A stretch of 64,000 nt of DNA from Bacteroidia bacterium (GTDB lineage: Bacteria; Bacteroidota; Bacteroidia; Chitinophagales; Chitinophagaceae): assembly GCA_030426665.1 (NCBI GenBank), contig JAUHYD010000003.1:302885-366884 (forward strand), in the 5' to 3' direction. The notes beneath the pieces are model-generated. The model saw nothing but the letters and a program-made list of their open reading frames with translations, did not search any database and was not told the origin of the DNA. The number at the start of each line of letters is the position of its first letter. The first letter of the stretch is position 1. This document shows positions 37,185-45,619 of the stretch, in pieces. The translations under genes were made by a program, and so were the position numbers.

Positions 37185-37446
37185 ATCCGAAGATGTCTAT
37201 GGTTTAAATATACTCATTATGATTTAGTATTTCATATTAGCTTTCGCAACGTTCAACCCGGCAATGCGGATGCTGTATTCTGCACTGAGCATGTTAAGGA
37301 AAGACAAACATTAGGCTAACCTCGTTTTGCAATTCCCTACACGGCCGATAGGGCTGTATCTTTATTAGCCAAATGTATGTGTATGAATTTTTTATCAAAG
37401 ACTGTGTTGGTGCTATTGTCTTTCACCTAAAATTTATTCAACTCCA
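37185..37446. repeat. Duplicated intergenic segment between OmpA members 3 and 4
   Basis: The left part (to 37418) is a near copy of the region between member 4 and the DUF4197 gene (about 38540-38772), including the DUF4197 start. The right part (37410-37446) is a near copy of 34931-34968 and continues into the end of an OmpA gene. The two parts meet in GTGCTATTG (37410-37418), which occurs in both source regions. This marks the novel junction of a tandem duplication. Confidence 0.8.
37377..37430 (+). pseudogene. Truncated copy of the DUF4197 gene start
   Basis: The first 14 codons match the start of the gene at 38731 (MCMNFLSKT-VLVLL); the frame then runs into copied intergenic sequence and stops after 17 codons. 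It is a remnant left at the junction of the OmpA-array duplication and is not expected to be functional. Confidence 0.75.
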
Positions 37447-38538
37447 TTAGGGCATTCTAATCTTCCGAAACTCCACTCGCCGGTTCTCTTGTTTCCCCTC
37501 CGGGCTGGAATTCGGTTTCAGTGGTCTGCTTTCTCCATAACCCTTAGTTGTCAATCTACTTTCGTCTATACCTAGCAATGTCAGGTGCTTTTTGACCGCA
37601 TTAGCTCTTGCTTGCGACAGTTTCAGATTGTTCTCCGGCGTGCCGTCATTATCTGTATGCCCCGATATTTCTAATTTGATATCTGTATGTTCGGACAGGA
37701 AGTTCGCCAGTTCTTTCAGGTAGCGTTTGCCGCTTAGGGCTATTGCCGCCTTATTTACCTCAAAGTTGATGGCGTGGGTTACGAGCTTATCCTGCGTAAT
37801 AATATCGCTGAACGGTCTTTCGAGCGGGCCGGTTGCCATTTTCAGGTTTCTGATTTTAAAGGCATCCCGTCCTCCAATCCGAAACTCGGACGGAAAAATA
37901 CTGCACCCGGAATATGCTACCAATCTATGTTTGTCAATAAATATACTGACGTTACCGGTTTGGTATGAAATAGCTAAATGGTGCCACCCTCTGCCGTCGA
38001 ACTTTGCGATATGGGAAGATATAACCGTAGGTTCTCTATTGTATTTTTCCCGCCCCGGACACGTGTGCCCGAAGGAACATTCTCCGTCTTTGTTTACGGT
38101 AATATATGCAAGAGAAGTATCTGTTGGGTTTAGCAGATGAAAATAAACAAAATGCCAACTTTTGTCAGGTGCCAATGTCGCGGACGCAAATGCGTAGTCT
38201 AACTCGATTGTGAAGCTATCTCTAATTAAGTCAGTATTATTCAGAATTGGTTTAATTGAATAGGGAGCACAATGCGTGTAACAATATAGCCAGCTATAGT
38301 GTTCCGACTTTTTCACTAAGATGCTACCGTCGGGACATTCACATTTAACTATATAGCGCTCAGCGGGCAACCTTCCGGTAGGATACTGGCTGAAATCATC
38401 GGAAAAGAAAACGTGAGTTCTGGGTACAAAGTCAAAGGTATCGATCAAGGTTTCACTGCCTGCATTGGATTGTGCATTACAAATCGGGGCGACAACCACC
38501 AATAATAGCGTAAGGATATGAGATGAAACTTTGAACAT
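37447..38538 (-). CDS. OmpA-like protein, array member 4 (mosaic)
   Basis: A 363-residue paralogue. The signal peptide and N-terminus (MFKVSSHILTLLL, then DTFDFVPRTHVFFSDDFSQY) and residues up to GKRYLK match member 3. From ELANFLSEH to the end (RRVEFRKIRMP) it matches member 2, and part of the centre (CSIFPSEFRIG) matches member 1. It therefore looks like a recombinant of the others. The start at 38538 aligns with member 3; an upstream in-frame ATG at 38661 would add 41 residues before the signal peptide. It has its own promoter region, divergent from DUF4197. Confidence 0.88.
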   Translation of the reverse strand: MFKVSSHILTLLLVVVAPICNAQSNAGSETLIDTFDFVPRTHVFFSDDFSQYPTGRLPAERYIVKCECPDGSILVKKSEHYSWLYCYTHCAPYSIKPILNNTDLIRDSFTIELDYAFASATLAPDKSWHFVYFHLLNPTDTSLAYITVNKDGECSFGHTCPGREKYNREPTVISSHIAKFDGRGWHHLAISYQTGNVSIFIDKHRLVAYSGCSIFPSEFRIGGRDAFKIRNLKMATGPLERPFSDIITQDKLVTHAINFEVNKAAIALSGKRYLKELANFLSEHTDIKLEISGHTDNDGTPENNLKLSQARANAVKKHLTLLGIDESRLTTKGYGESRPLKPNSSPEGKQENRRVEFRKIRMP

Positions 38539-38730
38539 GACCGAAGATATCATTGGTTTAAAAATACTCATTATGATTAAGTATTTTATATTAGTTTTCG
38601 CAGCGTTCGACCCGACAATTACGATGCTGTATTTTGCAACAGCATTGTTAAGGAAAGACAAACATTAGGCTAACCTTGTTTTGCGATTCCCTATACGGCC
38701 GATAATGCCGTATCTTTATTCGCTAAATGT

Positions 38731-39486
38731 ATGTGTATGAATTTTTTATCAAAGACTGCGTTGGTGCTATTGTTAGCGATGCTGGTCAATAGTAATGTGG
38801 ACGCACAGGGGTTCAGTTCCTGGTTCAAGAGAGCTAAGAAAACCGTTGAAGAGAAAACTAAGACCGGAGGTACCGGAACTGGTTTATCGCAGAGCGAAAT
38901 AACTGCAGGGCTGAAAGAGGCATTGAATGTGGGCGCAAAAAATGCTACAAGCAGGCTCTCTATGACAAATGGGTTTTTCGGGAATCAGGCCATTAAAGTA
39001 TTAATGCCCCCGGAAGCCAGAAAGATAGAAACAACATTGCGCAGCATAGGAATGGGCGCACAGGTAGACAAAGCAATTTTGTCTATGAACCGTGCAGCAG
39101 AAGATGCATCAAACAAAGCATTACCGATATTTCGGGATGCCATCACCAGCATGACAATTCAAGACGGTTTATCTATCTTGAAGGGCAGTAACGATGCAGC
39201 CACACAATATCTGAAAGGAAGAACATCATCTTCACTAACCACCGCATTCCGGCCGGTAATAAAGTCTTCTCTGGACAAAGTACATGCTACCAGATACTGG
39301 AAGGAAATTGTAACCATTTATAACAAGCTACCGACAACGCGCACCAAGCTAAACCCTGACCTAACAGGGTATGTTACCGAGCGGGCGCTGAATGGTCTGT
39401 TTATAAACGTGGCACAGGAGGAAGCTAAAATAAGAAGTAACCCTGCAGCCAGGGTTTCTGACATCTTAAAAAAGGTATTCGGATAA
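38731..39486 (+). CDS. DUF4197 family exported protein
   Basis: A 251-residue protein with a signal peptide (about 1-25, LAMLVNSNVDAQG) and a DUF4197 domain covering the rest (SQSEITAGLKEALNVGAKNA, then RAAEDASNKALPIF and DGLSILKGSNDAATQYL). The family is an all-helical periplasmic or lipoprotein-like group without known function. ATG at 38731 or at 38737 are both possible. Divergent from OmpA member 4; a truncated copy of its start lies at 37377. Confidence 0.88.
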   Translation: MCMNFLSKTALVLLLAMLVNSNVDAQGFSSWFKRAKKTVEEKTKTGGTGTGLSQSEITAGLKEALNVGAKNATSRLSMTNGFFGNQAIKVLMPPEARKIETTLRSIGMGAQVDKAILSMNRAAEDASNKALPIFRDAITSMTIQDGLSILKGSNDAATQYLKGRTSSSLTTAFRPVIKSSLDKVHATRYWKEIVTIYNKLPTTRTKLNPDLTGYVTERALNGLFINVAQEEAKIRSNPAARVSDILKKVFG

Positions 39487-39632
39487 AAAATGCGGGTGGG
39501 GTTGTTTTCCCCTGTCTTAGGCTTGGGCTTAACCCGAAATACCCTTAAATTGCACTAAATTGAATACGGGAGTGTGAATCAAGGTGGCTCTCGATTGTAT
39601 TATTATTGTTGGTATAAAAGTGGAAAGTAGTT

Positions 39633-41363
39633 ATGTCTCAGGAACAGAATTTTGATGTTGTATCGTGGTGGAATGGATTGGCATTTGATGGTAAAGAGTT
39701 ATTCACCCTTAATGACGACGGGCAACTGTATTTGCATGCCGGCGATGCAGAAAAGGAACGGTTGATTGCCTCCTTTACCGAAGAAAACTGTGAAGCGGAG
39801 TTCAATGCGCTGAGAGAAAAGTATGCGTTGCTACAATCAAAAGTGGCAGAGCTGGCAGCCGAATGGGCAACAATTGAAGACAAAACGACTATAGCCGACA
39901 AGGTGTTTTCGCTAAAACGGCAAATTACAGAAACTGCTATGCTAGGAGACCTTAACCTCCTGCAACCGGAACTTGCAACGTGGGAGCAGGCCATCAACTC
40001 CATTTATGAAGAAAACTATGCCATAAAACTTCAGCTGGCCGAACAAGCCGAAGCCCTGGCAAATGGTGATGAGTGGAAAGAGGCAAGCATCGCCATGAAA
40101 GAGGTAGTAGACTTGTGGAAAGCTTCCGGTCACACCGACAAACGACGCAGCGACAAGCTGTGGCATAGAATAGAAGATGCACGGACAAAATTTAATGAAC
40201 GCAAGCAACAGTTTTTTGAAGAACAGGAGAAAGACCTGCTCGTAAATCTGGATTTGAAACTGGATTTGGTGGAGCAGGCAGAATCACTAACGGAATCAAA
40301 GGAATGGAAAAAGACATCTGAAACTTTTCACCGGCTGACGACAGAATGGAAAACCATTGGTCACACGCTTAATAAGAAAAATGAAGAACTCTGGCAACGC
40401 TTTATAGCCGCCAAAAGTGCTTTTTTTGACAGGAAGCGAGAACATACCGATAAGATACAAAAAGAGCAGGAAGAGAGTTATCAGCAAAAGCTATCGCTCG
40501 TTGAACAGGCAGAGGCCTTGCAAGACAGTAAAGAGTGGGGTAAAACTGCACAGGCCTTTGGCACGCTGATGGCAGAGTGGAAGAAGACCGGACGTGTAGG
40601 AGGAGAAAAAGGCGAGGAACTATGGAATAGATATAATGCAGCACAAGAAAAATTCTTTAGTGCCAAGAAAGCACATACCGAGGATATACGGCAAATGCAC
40701 GAAGAAAACCTGGGACTGAAGCAAGAACTTATTCGCCGTGCCCATCAGATTAAAAACTCATCGAGTTGGGGAAACACTACTGCAGAGATGAATGAGTTGC
40801 TGGAAGAGTGGAAAGCCATAGGACCGGTAGCGAGAGAAATTTCCAATAAGATATGGGATGAGTTTCTGGCAGCCCGCAAACATTTTTTCGCCCGCAAGGA
40901 TGAAAACAGGGAGCTAAGAAAAGAATACTACGAAACCCAGAAGGAAACAAGAATAATACAGGCAAAAGAAGCACTCGATAAATTGCTCGAAGATATTGCC
41001 GAAGAAGAAAACAAGCTGGTAGACTTCAAAGAGGCACTTGGCAACATAACACCCGGAAAAAAAGCAGCTGAACTAAGGAAACACTTAGAAAATCTGTTGG
41101 TAGAAGGGGAACAGAAAATAAAGCGATTCAAAGAGAAACATGCTGCGCTGAAAGACGAGTACGGCAAATCTCTTGAAAAGGCTAAAGCGGAAAAGGAAGC
41201 CAAGAAAGAAGCGGAGAAAGCGGAAGTGAAGCCCTCAGAAATAAAAGAAGAGAAGGCAGAGGAGAAAGTTTCCCCGATCGAAGCTAAGAAAGAAGTAGAA
41301 GTAGAGAAGGAAACCATTGATAGTGACTCTGCACCGACACCGGAGCAGGGACCGGAAAAATAG
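39633..41363 (+). CDS. DUF349 repeat protein
   Basis: A 576-residue, strongly charged, almost entirely helical protein. After an N-terminal region of about 120 residues there are four DUF349 repeats of about 65-70 residues (each with EWKxxS/T, LWKxxGH or EWKxxG, and a KLWxR/F...FF element), then a coiled coil and a Lys/Glu-rich tail (about 515-576). DUF349 proteins are cytoplasmic and of unclear function. The SUI1-type gene follows after nine bases, so they probably share a transcript. Confidence 0.9.
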   Translation: MSQEQNFDVVSWWNGLAFDGKELFTLNDDGQLYLHAGDAEKERLIASFTEENCEAEFNALREKYALLQSKVAELAAEWATIEDKTTIADKVFSLKRQITETAMLGDLNLLQPELATWEQAINSIYEENYAIKLQLAEQAEALANGDEWKEASIAMKEVVDLWKASGHTDKRRSDKLWHRIEDARTKFNERKQQFFEEQEKDLLVNLDLKLDLVEQAESLTESKEWKKTSETFHRLTTEWKTIGHTLNKKNEELWQRFIAAKSAFFDRKREHTDKIQKEQEESYQQKLSLVEQAEALQDSKEWGKTAQAFGTLMAEWKKTGRVGGEKGEELWNRYNAAQEKFFSAKKAHTEDIRQMHEENLGLKQELIRRAHQIKNSSSWGNTTAEMNELLEEWKAIGPVAREISNKIWDEFLAARKHFFARKDENRELRKEYYETQKETRIIQAKEALDKLLEDIAEEENKLVDFKEALGNITPGKKAAELRKHLENLLVEGEQKIKRFKEKHAALKDEYGKSLEKAKAEKEAKKEAEKAEVKPSEIKEEKAEEKVSPIEAKKEVEVEKETIDSDSAPTPEQGPEK

Positions 41364-41372
41364 CATTTAGAT

Positions 41373-41711
41373 ATGTCCAAAAAGCACCAGGCACGCCCGG
41401 ACGGGCTTGCTTACTCAACAAATAAAGATTTTTTCAACGATTATCTTGACGAAGCACCGGATGAGACTTTGCCCGAAGGGCAACAAAAACTAAAAGTAAA
41501 GTTAGATACCAAGCAACGTGCAGGAAAAGTCGTTACTCTGGTAGAAGGGTTTTCCGGCACTGCTGATGATTTGAGTACACTTGGCAAGATGCTGAAAACC
41601 AAATGTGGCACCGGCGGAAGCGTAAAAGATGGCCTTATACTGATACAAGGCGACTACAAAGCACGGGTCGTGCAATTGTTGATAGATGCCGGTTATACCC
41701 GTACCAAATAA
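41373..41711 (+). CDS. SUI1/eIF1-like translation factor (YciH type)
   Basis: A 112-residue protein: a variable N-terminal 45 residues and a C-terminal SUI1 domain (KQRAGKVVTLVEGFSG, then LGKMLKTKCGTGGSVKDGLI and IQGDYKARVVQLL). Bacterial members resemble eukaryotic eIF1 and are proposed to influence start-site fidelity; the role is poorly known. It directly follows the DUF349 gene and ends at a bidirectional terminator. Confidence 0.93.
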   Translation: MSKKHQARPDGLAYSTNKDFFNDYLDEAPDETLPEGQQKLKVKLDTKQRAGKVVTLVEGFSGTADDLSTLGKMLKTKCGTGGSVKDGLILIQGDYKARVVQLLIDAGYTRTK

Positions 41712-41734
41712 CCCAATGAATTAGTACCGATAAT

Positions 41735-41772
41735 AAAAAGAGCATTGCCGTATAGTTCGCAATGCTCTTTTT
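41735..41772. terminator. Bidirectional terminator
   Basis: Fourteen-base stem AAAAAGAGCATTGC / GCAATGCTCTTTTT with a ten-base loop. The A and T runs at either end let it serve both the SUI1-type gene and kbl, which converge here. Confidence 0.88.
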
Positions 41773-41791
41773 AATTTAGATGTCTTAATAA

Positions 41792-42982
41792 CTACTTAAT
41801 AACTCCTAACTCCTTACCAACCTTGATAAAGGAATTGATAGCTGTATCCAGATGATTTCTGTTGTGTGCTGCCGATATTTGCACTCTGATACGAGCCTGC
41901 CCCTTTGGCACTACCGGATAAAAGAAGCCAATTACATAGATACCTTCTTCCAACATGCGTGCCGCAAATTTCTGTGCTATTACCGCATCATACAGCATAA
42001 TGGGAGCGATAGGGTGTGTACCCGGCTTGATATCGAATCCTGCTTCTGTCATTCGGCTGCGGAAATACATGGTGTTGTCTTCCAGAGTATCCCTTAATTC
42101 TGTTGTTTCGCTCAGCATATCCAGCACAGCAATGGTTGCACCTACAATAGATGGCGCCAGAGAGTTTGAGAACAGGTAAGGGCGGCTGCGCTGACGCAGC
42201 ATATCTATAATTTCTTTCTTGCCGCTCGTAAAGCCACCCGACGCACCGCCAAGGGCTTTCCCCATGGTGCTAGTGATGATGTCTATTCTATCCATAACAC
42301 CACATAACTCATGAACGCCCCTTCCGGTTGCACCCATAAAGCCCGATGAATGACTCTCGTCAATCATTACCAGTGCGTCGTATTTGTCTGCGAGGTCGCA
42401 AATCTTGTCGAGCTGTGCAATGGTTCCGTCCATGGAGAATACCGAGTCGGTCACAATAAGTCGCGTACGAGCATCCATAGTCGCTTGCAGCTGAGCTTCA
42501 AGATCCGCCATATCGTTGTGCTTGTACCGCCCCCTGCGCGCCTTGCACAGCCGTACACCGTCGATAATGGAAGCATGGTTCAGTTCGTCTGAAATGATTG
42601 CATCTTCGGCACCCAACAATGGCTCAAAAACACCTCCGTTTGCATCAAAACAAGCAACGTACAAAATGGTATCTTCTGCCCCGAGAAACTTGGAAAGCTT
42701 TTCTTCCAGTTCTTTATGAATATCCTGTGTGCCGCAAATAAAACGTACAGAACTCATCCCGAAACCGCGATGGTCTATAGCACGATGTGCTGCTTCTATT
42801 ACACGAGGATGAGAAGAAAGGCCGAGATAGTTGTTAGCACAAAAGTTGAGTACTGTCTTTCCGTTTACGGTTATTTCTGCACCTTGTACAGACTCTATAA
42901 TTCGCTCCTGCTTATAGAGACCGGCATCTTTTATCTCCTGTATCTCCCCTTGCAAGCGGGCATAAAATGATGGACTTGACAT
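41792..42982 (-). CDS. kbl: Glycine C-acetyltransferase (2-amino-3-ketobutyrate CoA ligase)
   Basis: A 396-residue PLP enzyme of the alpha-oxoamine synthase family. Diagnostic segments: [28 protein letters not shown], the PLP-contact [10 protein letters not shown] and the Schiff-base Lys in [13 protein letters not shown]. It converts 2-amino-3-oxobutyrate plus CoA to glycine and acetyl-CoA in threonine breakdown. Related KAPA or serine palmitoyl synthases are less likely given [20 protein letters not shown]. The usual partner, threonine dehydrogenase, is not adjacent. Confidence 0.94.
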   Translation of the reverse strand: MSSPSFYARLQGEIQEIKDAGLYKQERIIESVQGAEITVNGKTVLNFCANNYLGLSSHPRVIEAAHRAIDHRGFGMSSVRFICGTQDIHKELEEKLSKFLGAEDTILYVACFDANGGVFEPLLGAEDAIISDELNHASIIDGVRLCKARRGRYKHNDMADLEAQLQATMDARTRLIVTDSVFSMDGTIAQLDKICDLADKYDALVMIDESHSSGFMGATGRGVHELCGVMDRIDIITSTMGKALGGASGGFTSGKKEIIDMLRQRSRPYLFSNSLAPSIVGATIAVLDMLSETTELRDTLEDNTMYFRSRMTEAGFDIKPGTHPIAPIMLYDAVIAQKFAARMLEEGIYVIGFFYPVVPKGQARIRVQISAAHNRNHLDTAINSFIKVGKELGVIK

Positions 42983-43043
42983 AGTCAGTTAAATTTTTGA
43001 ATTTTCAGAATGTAAAAATGCCTACTACCGCCTTGTTTCGACC

Positions 43044-43772
43044 TTACTTGGTCAATGTTACATTGCAAGTTTCGGGGAAACCACCCGGAGTGTTGGATGC
43101 GGTGTAGGTAATGGTCATAGAGTTTCCGGTAAATGTGCCACTACCTTCCAGGATGGTGGCATTGCCAATATTCTGAGAAGGAATGGTTAGCGTGTTTTCG
43201 TTACAGTTCAGATAAACTGTAGTATTAGTATTGGATCCGTAGCCACCAAAGTTGATAATCTGCAATTTGTCGGTAATACCCGTTGCCACAGCCGTTGCAG
43301 TATAGGTATAGTCACGGTTGCTACACTCGTTAGCACCGCTTAAGTCGCCCAGAAGACTCGAAGCACAGTCTGCCGCGCGGACTGTAAGGTTAAAATTATA
43401 TGTCTTTGCGTCAGAGCCGTCAGCCTTTGATGTAATGGTCATCGGATAGGTACCGTGACTTGCATTGGCTGTTGTAAATACAAAGTCTGCCTGATAAGTA
43501 GGCACTTTGCTGAATGTATCATGACTGACCGTAACGTCAGAGGGCAACCCTGAAAGCGCGATCATTACATCGTCTTCCTGAAACCCACCAAGATACTTCA
43601 CCAATAAAGACATCGTATATGTTCCATTATCGGGTATAAATATTTCGCTGACAGGTTCATTTTTTGCCGTCTCCACTACATAACTCACAGGTACCTTTAC
43701 GCTGGTAGGGGTTTTCTGACAGGACAATACCACAGCACAAAGTGCCAGTAAAATCAATACTGTTTTTTTCAT
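43044..43772 (-). CDS. Lipoprotein with Ig-like domains
   Basis: A 242-residue protein with a lipoprotein signal (LCAVVLSC, Cys18), hence anchored to a membrane. The mature part is beta-rich, with a plausible Ig-like domain (about 30-130; VMIALSGLPSDVTVSHDTF) and a C-terminal beta domain with spaced cysteines (DCASS, NECSN, LNCNE, ETCNV). No family recognised. It is common for Bacteroidota surface lipoproteins to look like this; ligand unknown. Confidence 0.75.
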   Translation of the reverse strand: MKKTVLILLALCAVVLSCQKTPTSVKVPVSYVVETAKNEPVSEIFIPDNGTYTMSLLVKYLGGFQEDDVMIALSGLPSDVTVSHDTFSKVPTYQADFVFTTANASHGTYPMTITSKADGSDAKTYNFNLTVRAADCASSLLGDLSGANECSNRDYTYTATAVATGITDKLQIINFGGYGSNTNTTVYLNCNENTLTIPSQNIGNATILEGSGTFTGNSMTITYTASNTPGGFPETCNVTLTK

Positions 43773-43815
43773 ACTTCGCTTTTAAAGTGGAAAGATACGT
43801 TCATAACATTAAAAA

Positions 43816-44403
43816 TCATAGCCATTTCACTTTTTCAGATATGGGCATATTCCTCACAGCTTCCGCCAATGGCTCATCAGAGTAGCCAAAATAGAGCAAC
43901 CCCATTACTATATCTTCGTCGCCTAAACCAAGGTGTGATTTTAGTGCCGGGCTGTGGGTCATACCACCGGTACTCCAGAATGTGGCAATGCCAGCGGCCG
44001 TTGCGCCAATCAGGATGTTCTGAACGGCGGCAGAAGCTGCTGCAATTTCTTCAATAACAGGAATTCTCGGGTTAGCACCACGCTTCATAACTGCAATAAC
44101 GAGATGAGAAGCATTCCCGGCACCACTTTCCAACTTTCCGACAGTCGCTTCCATTCTTTTTTCCGGATCTGTATGCTTCCAATACAAGGCTCCGTGCGTC
44201 TTACCGAATTGGGCTAAGGCATCTCCGGTATATACGAAGAACTGCCAGGGTTGTGTACGGCCATGATTAGGTGCCATATTACCCAACTGCAATAGCTTGT
44301 TTATCAGCTCATCAGGAACAGCATTACCATTCATTTTTGCCCGACTAACCGTACGTCGGCTGTTGATTACATTACTTACCTGTTCAAACAATTGCTGGCT
44401 CAT
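43816..44403 (-). CDS. Nitroreductase family protein
   Basis: A 195-residue FMN-dependent nitroreductase fold: NSRRTVSRAKMNGNAVP, LGNMAPNHGRTQPWQFFVYTG (FMN phosphate and ribityl contacts) and the C-terminal GLLYFGYSDE. It resembles the small YdjA-type group. It probably reduces quinones or nitro compounds with NAD(P)H; the physiological substrate is unknown. The ATG at 44403 (MSQQLFEQV) is chosen; the longer frame to 44508 would read through the terminator and attachment-site sequence. Last chromosomal gene before the prophage. Confidence 0.9.
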   Translation of the reverse strand: MSQQLFEQVSNVINSRRTVSRAKMNGNAVPDELINKLLQLGNMAPNHGRTQPWQFFVYTGDALAQFGKTHGALYWKHTDPEKRMEATVGKLESGAGNASHLVIAVMKRGANPRIPVIEEIAAASAAVQNILIGATAAGIATFWSTGGMTHSPALKSHLGLGDEDIVMGLLYFGYSDEPLAEAVRNMPISEKVKWL

Positions 44404-44453
44404 AGCAGGCAAAGGTAGGAGTTCAAAGAAATATACACGAAAGGAAATAGTAT

Positions 44454-44488
44454 AAAAAATCAAAGCCCCCGCAGATGCGGAGGCTTTG
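44454..44488 (-). terminator. Terminator of the disrupted tRNA gene
   Basis: Stem CAAAGCC-CCGCA / TGCGG-GGCTTTG with one internal mismatch; leftward it is followed by ATTTTTTATA. It directly abuts the tRNA-like fragment at 44489-44504, the normal arrangement at the end of a tRNA gene. Confidence 0.8.
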
Positions 44489-44504
44489 TGATCCCGTTGG
44501 GACT
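44489..44504 (-). other. Prophage attachment site: tRNA 3'-end fragment
   Basis: Leftward the sequence is AGTCCCAACGGGATCA: the last two T-loop bases, a T-stem 3' half CCCAA, an acceptor 3' strand CGGGATC and discriminator A, with the tRNA-type terminator immediately after. No T-stem 5' half, anticodon or acceptor 5' strand lies to the right; instead prophage genes begin. This is what remains when a phage integrates into a tRNA 3' end and the restored tRNA lies at the far junction, beyond 64000. The tRNA identity cannot be read from this piece. Confidence 0.5.
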
Positions 44505-44551
44505 GCAATTTTAAACCTAAATGACGGATTTATTGCTAATTGAATTGCAAA

Positions 44552-44800
44552 CTATTGGCTTTTCAGGAACATGTCGCCTTTGCCAAGAAGCAACCAAGAG
44601 GGGTTGATGTTGTATATATCGCACAGGTTACAAATCATATCGACAGTAGGACTTCTTTGCCCTTTTTTGATGAAGCTGATGGTGGGCTGATGCGTACCGA
44701 TACGCTCTGCAACCTCGCTGCTACTGCCTGCTAAGTCCTCAGCGATGATGTACTTTATGGCTTTAATAAACCTCTTTGAAACGTCTGTCTGGTAATTCAT
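44552..44800 (-). CDS. Small XRE-type HTH protein
   Basis: An 82-residue protein with a Cro/CI-type HTH: SSEVAERIGTHQPTISFIKKGQRSPTVDMI, followed by the LCDIYNINPSWLLLGKGDMF element typical of phage-type XRE proteins. Length leaves room only for the DNA-binding domain. It is the outermost gene of the prophage and overlaps the upstream gene by four bases (ATGA), so the two are translationally coupled. Probably a lysogeny or excision regulator. Confidence 0.85.
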   Translation of the reverse strand: MNYQTDVSKRFIKAIKYIIAEDLAGSSSEVAERIGTHQPTISFIKKGQRSPTVDMICNLCDIYNINPSWLLLGKGDMFLKSQ

Positions 44801-45162
44801 GAGTTTTTCATTTTGTCAACCAATACCTCTAAATACTGCTTGTGAACGTGTAACCTATCTTGCAACGCTTTGGTATGTGTGAATAAGTTTCGTGCATCTT
44901 CCTTTGATTTTATGTAACGTTTTTGCTCGGTTGTTGAGTCCGGGTGAACGTCAATAGCGTTAGCCACTACCCTATCTGAAAGTAACTCGTACATCATGCT
45001 GTATATCTCTGCCTGGTTGTCTAGTATCACCTTCAGGTGGGCATTGTTTGCCAGTATTATTTCTCCGAGGCTCTTGGGTGGTTCGTAGTCAGGGATATAC
45101 TCTCCTTTCGGCTCATCGTCAGAAAACTCGTCTTCTGGTATCAGGTCTGTAAGGTCAATCAT
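44797..45162 (-). CDS. Hypothetical prophage protein
   Basis: A 121-residue protein with an acidic N-terminal third (DLIPEDEFSDDEPKGEY) and a helical remainder (about 30-121) with coiled-coil character. No family recognised, no signal peptide or membrane helix. Co-transcribed with the HTH gene, whose ATG overlaps its stop. Confidence 0.7.
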   Translation of the reverse strand: MIDLTDLIPEDEFSDDEPKGEYIPDYEPPKSLGEIILANNAHLKVILDNQAEIYSMMYELLSDRVVANAIDVHPDSTTEQKRYIKSKEDARNLFTHTKALQDRLHVHKQYLEVLVDKMKNS

Positions 45163-45230
45163 GTGGATAGTATTTGGTTGTTTAAAAAAAACATCGAACT
45201 TTATAGCATCTGTATTTTAATATATAACAC

Positions 45231-45611
45231 ATGAAAAGATTAACAATCGTTCTATTTTTTATTATCCTTTCTTCGCCAACGAAAGCACAGGTTTCTGACT
45301 CTACCATCAGAAATTTAGAATGGGACAATAGGATGTTATTGAAACGGGTAGGTGAAATAGAACAAAAGCAAAACCTTGCCGGTGTGAACCTTATCAGACA
45401 TGCCAAGTCATATAAAGTTGGTATAGCGGAACAATTAATTGGCATCGGTGCTATTGTTTTTGGTTCTCTCATATCGTCTAATACAGAAGGTGGAGCAAGG
45501 GTTGTTCTACTATCTGGCGGTGCTTCGTTGTCACTTATCGGCACGATTACTATTATCAGATCTCATGGTCATATAGGTGTTGCTGGTCAGCATTTAAAAC
45601 ATAATTATTGA
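45231..45611 (+). CDS. Exported small membrane protein, possible phage cargo
   Basis: A 126-residue protein with a signal peptide (about 1-19, FFIILSSPTKAQ), a short coiled-coil-like stretch (NLEWDNRMLLKRVGEIEQKQ) and two glycine-rich hydrophobic helices (about 62-105). It is the only rightward gene inside the leftward lysogeny module, which suggests its own promoter and expression in the lysogen. Candidate moron or immunity gene; function unknown. Confidence 0.65.
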   Translation: MKRLTIVLFFIILSSPTKAQVSDSTIRNLEWDNRMLLKRVGEIEQKQNLAGVNLIRHAKSYKVGIAEQLIGIGAIVFGSLISSNTEGGARVVLLSGGASLSLIGTITIIRSHGHIGVAGQHLKHNY

Positions 45612-45619
45612 AAAATGTT

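Noticed and set aside
44485..44560. Complete tRNA gene at the prophage edge
   Set aside because: Only the T-stem 3' half and acceptor 3' strand are seen; D-arm, anticodon arm and acceptor 5' strand are missing.
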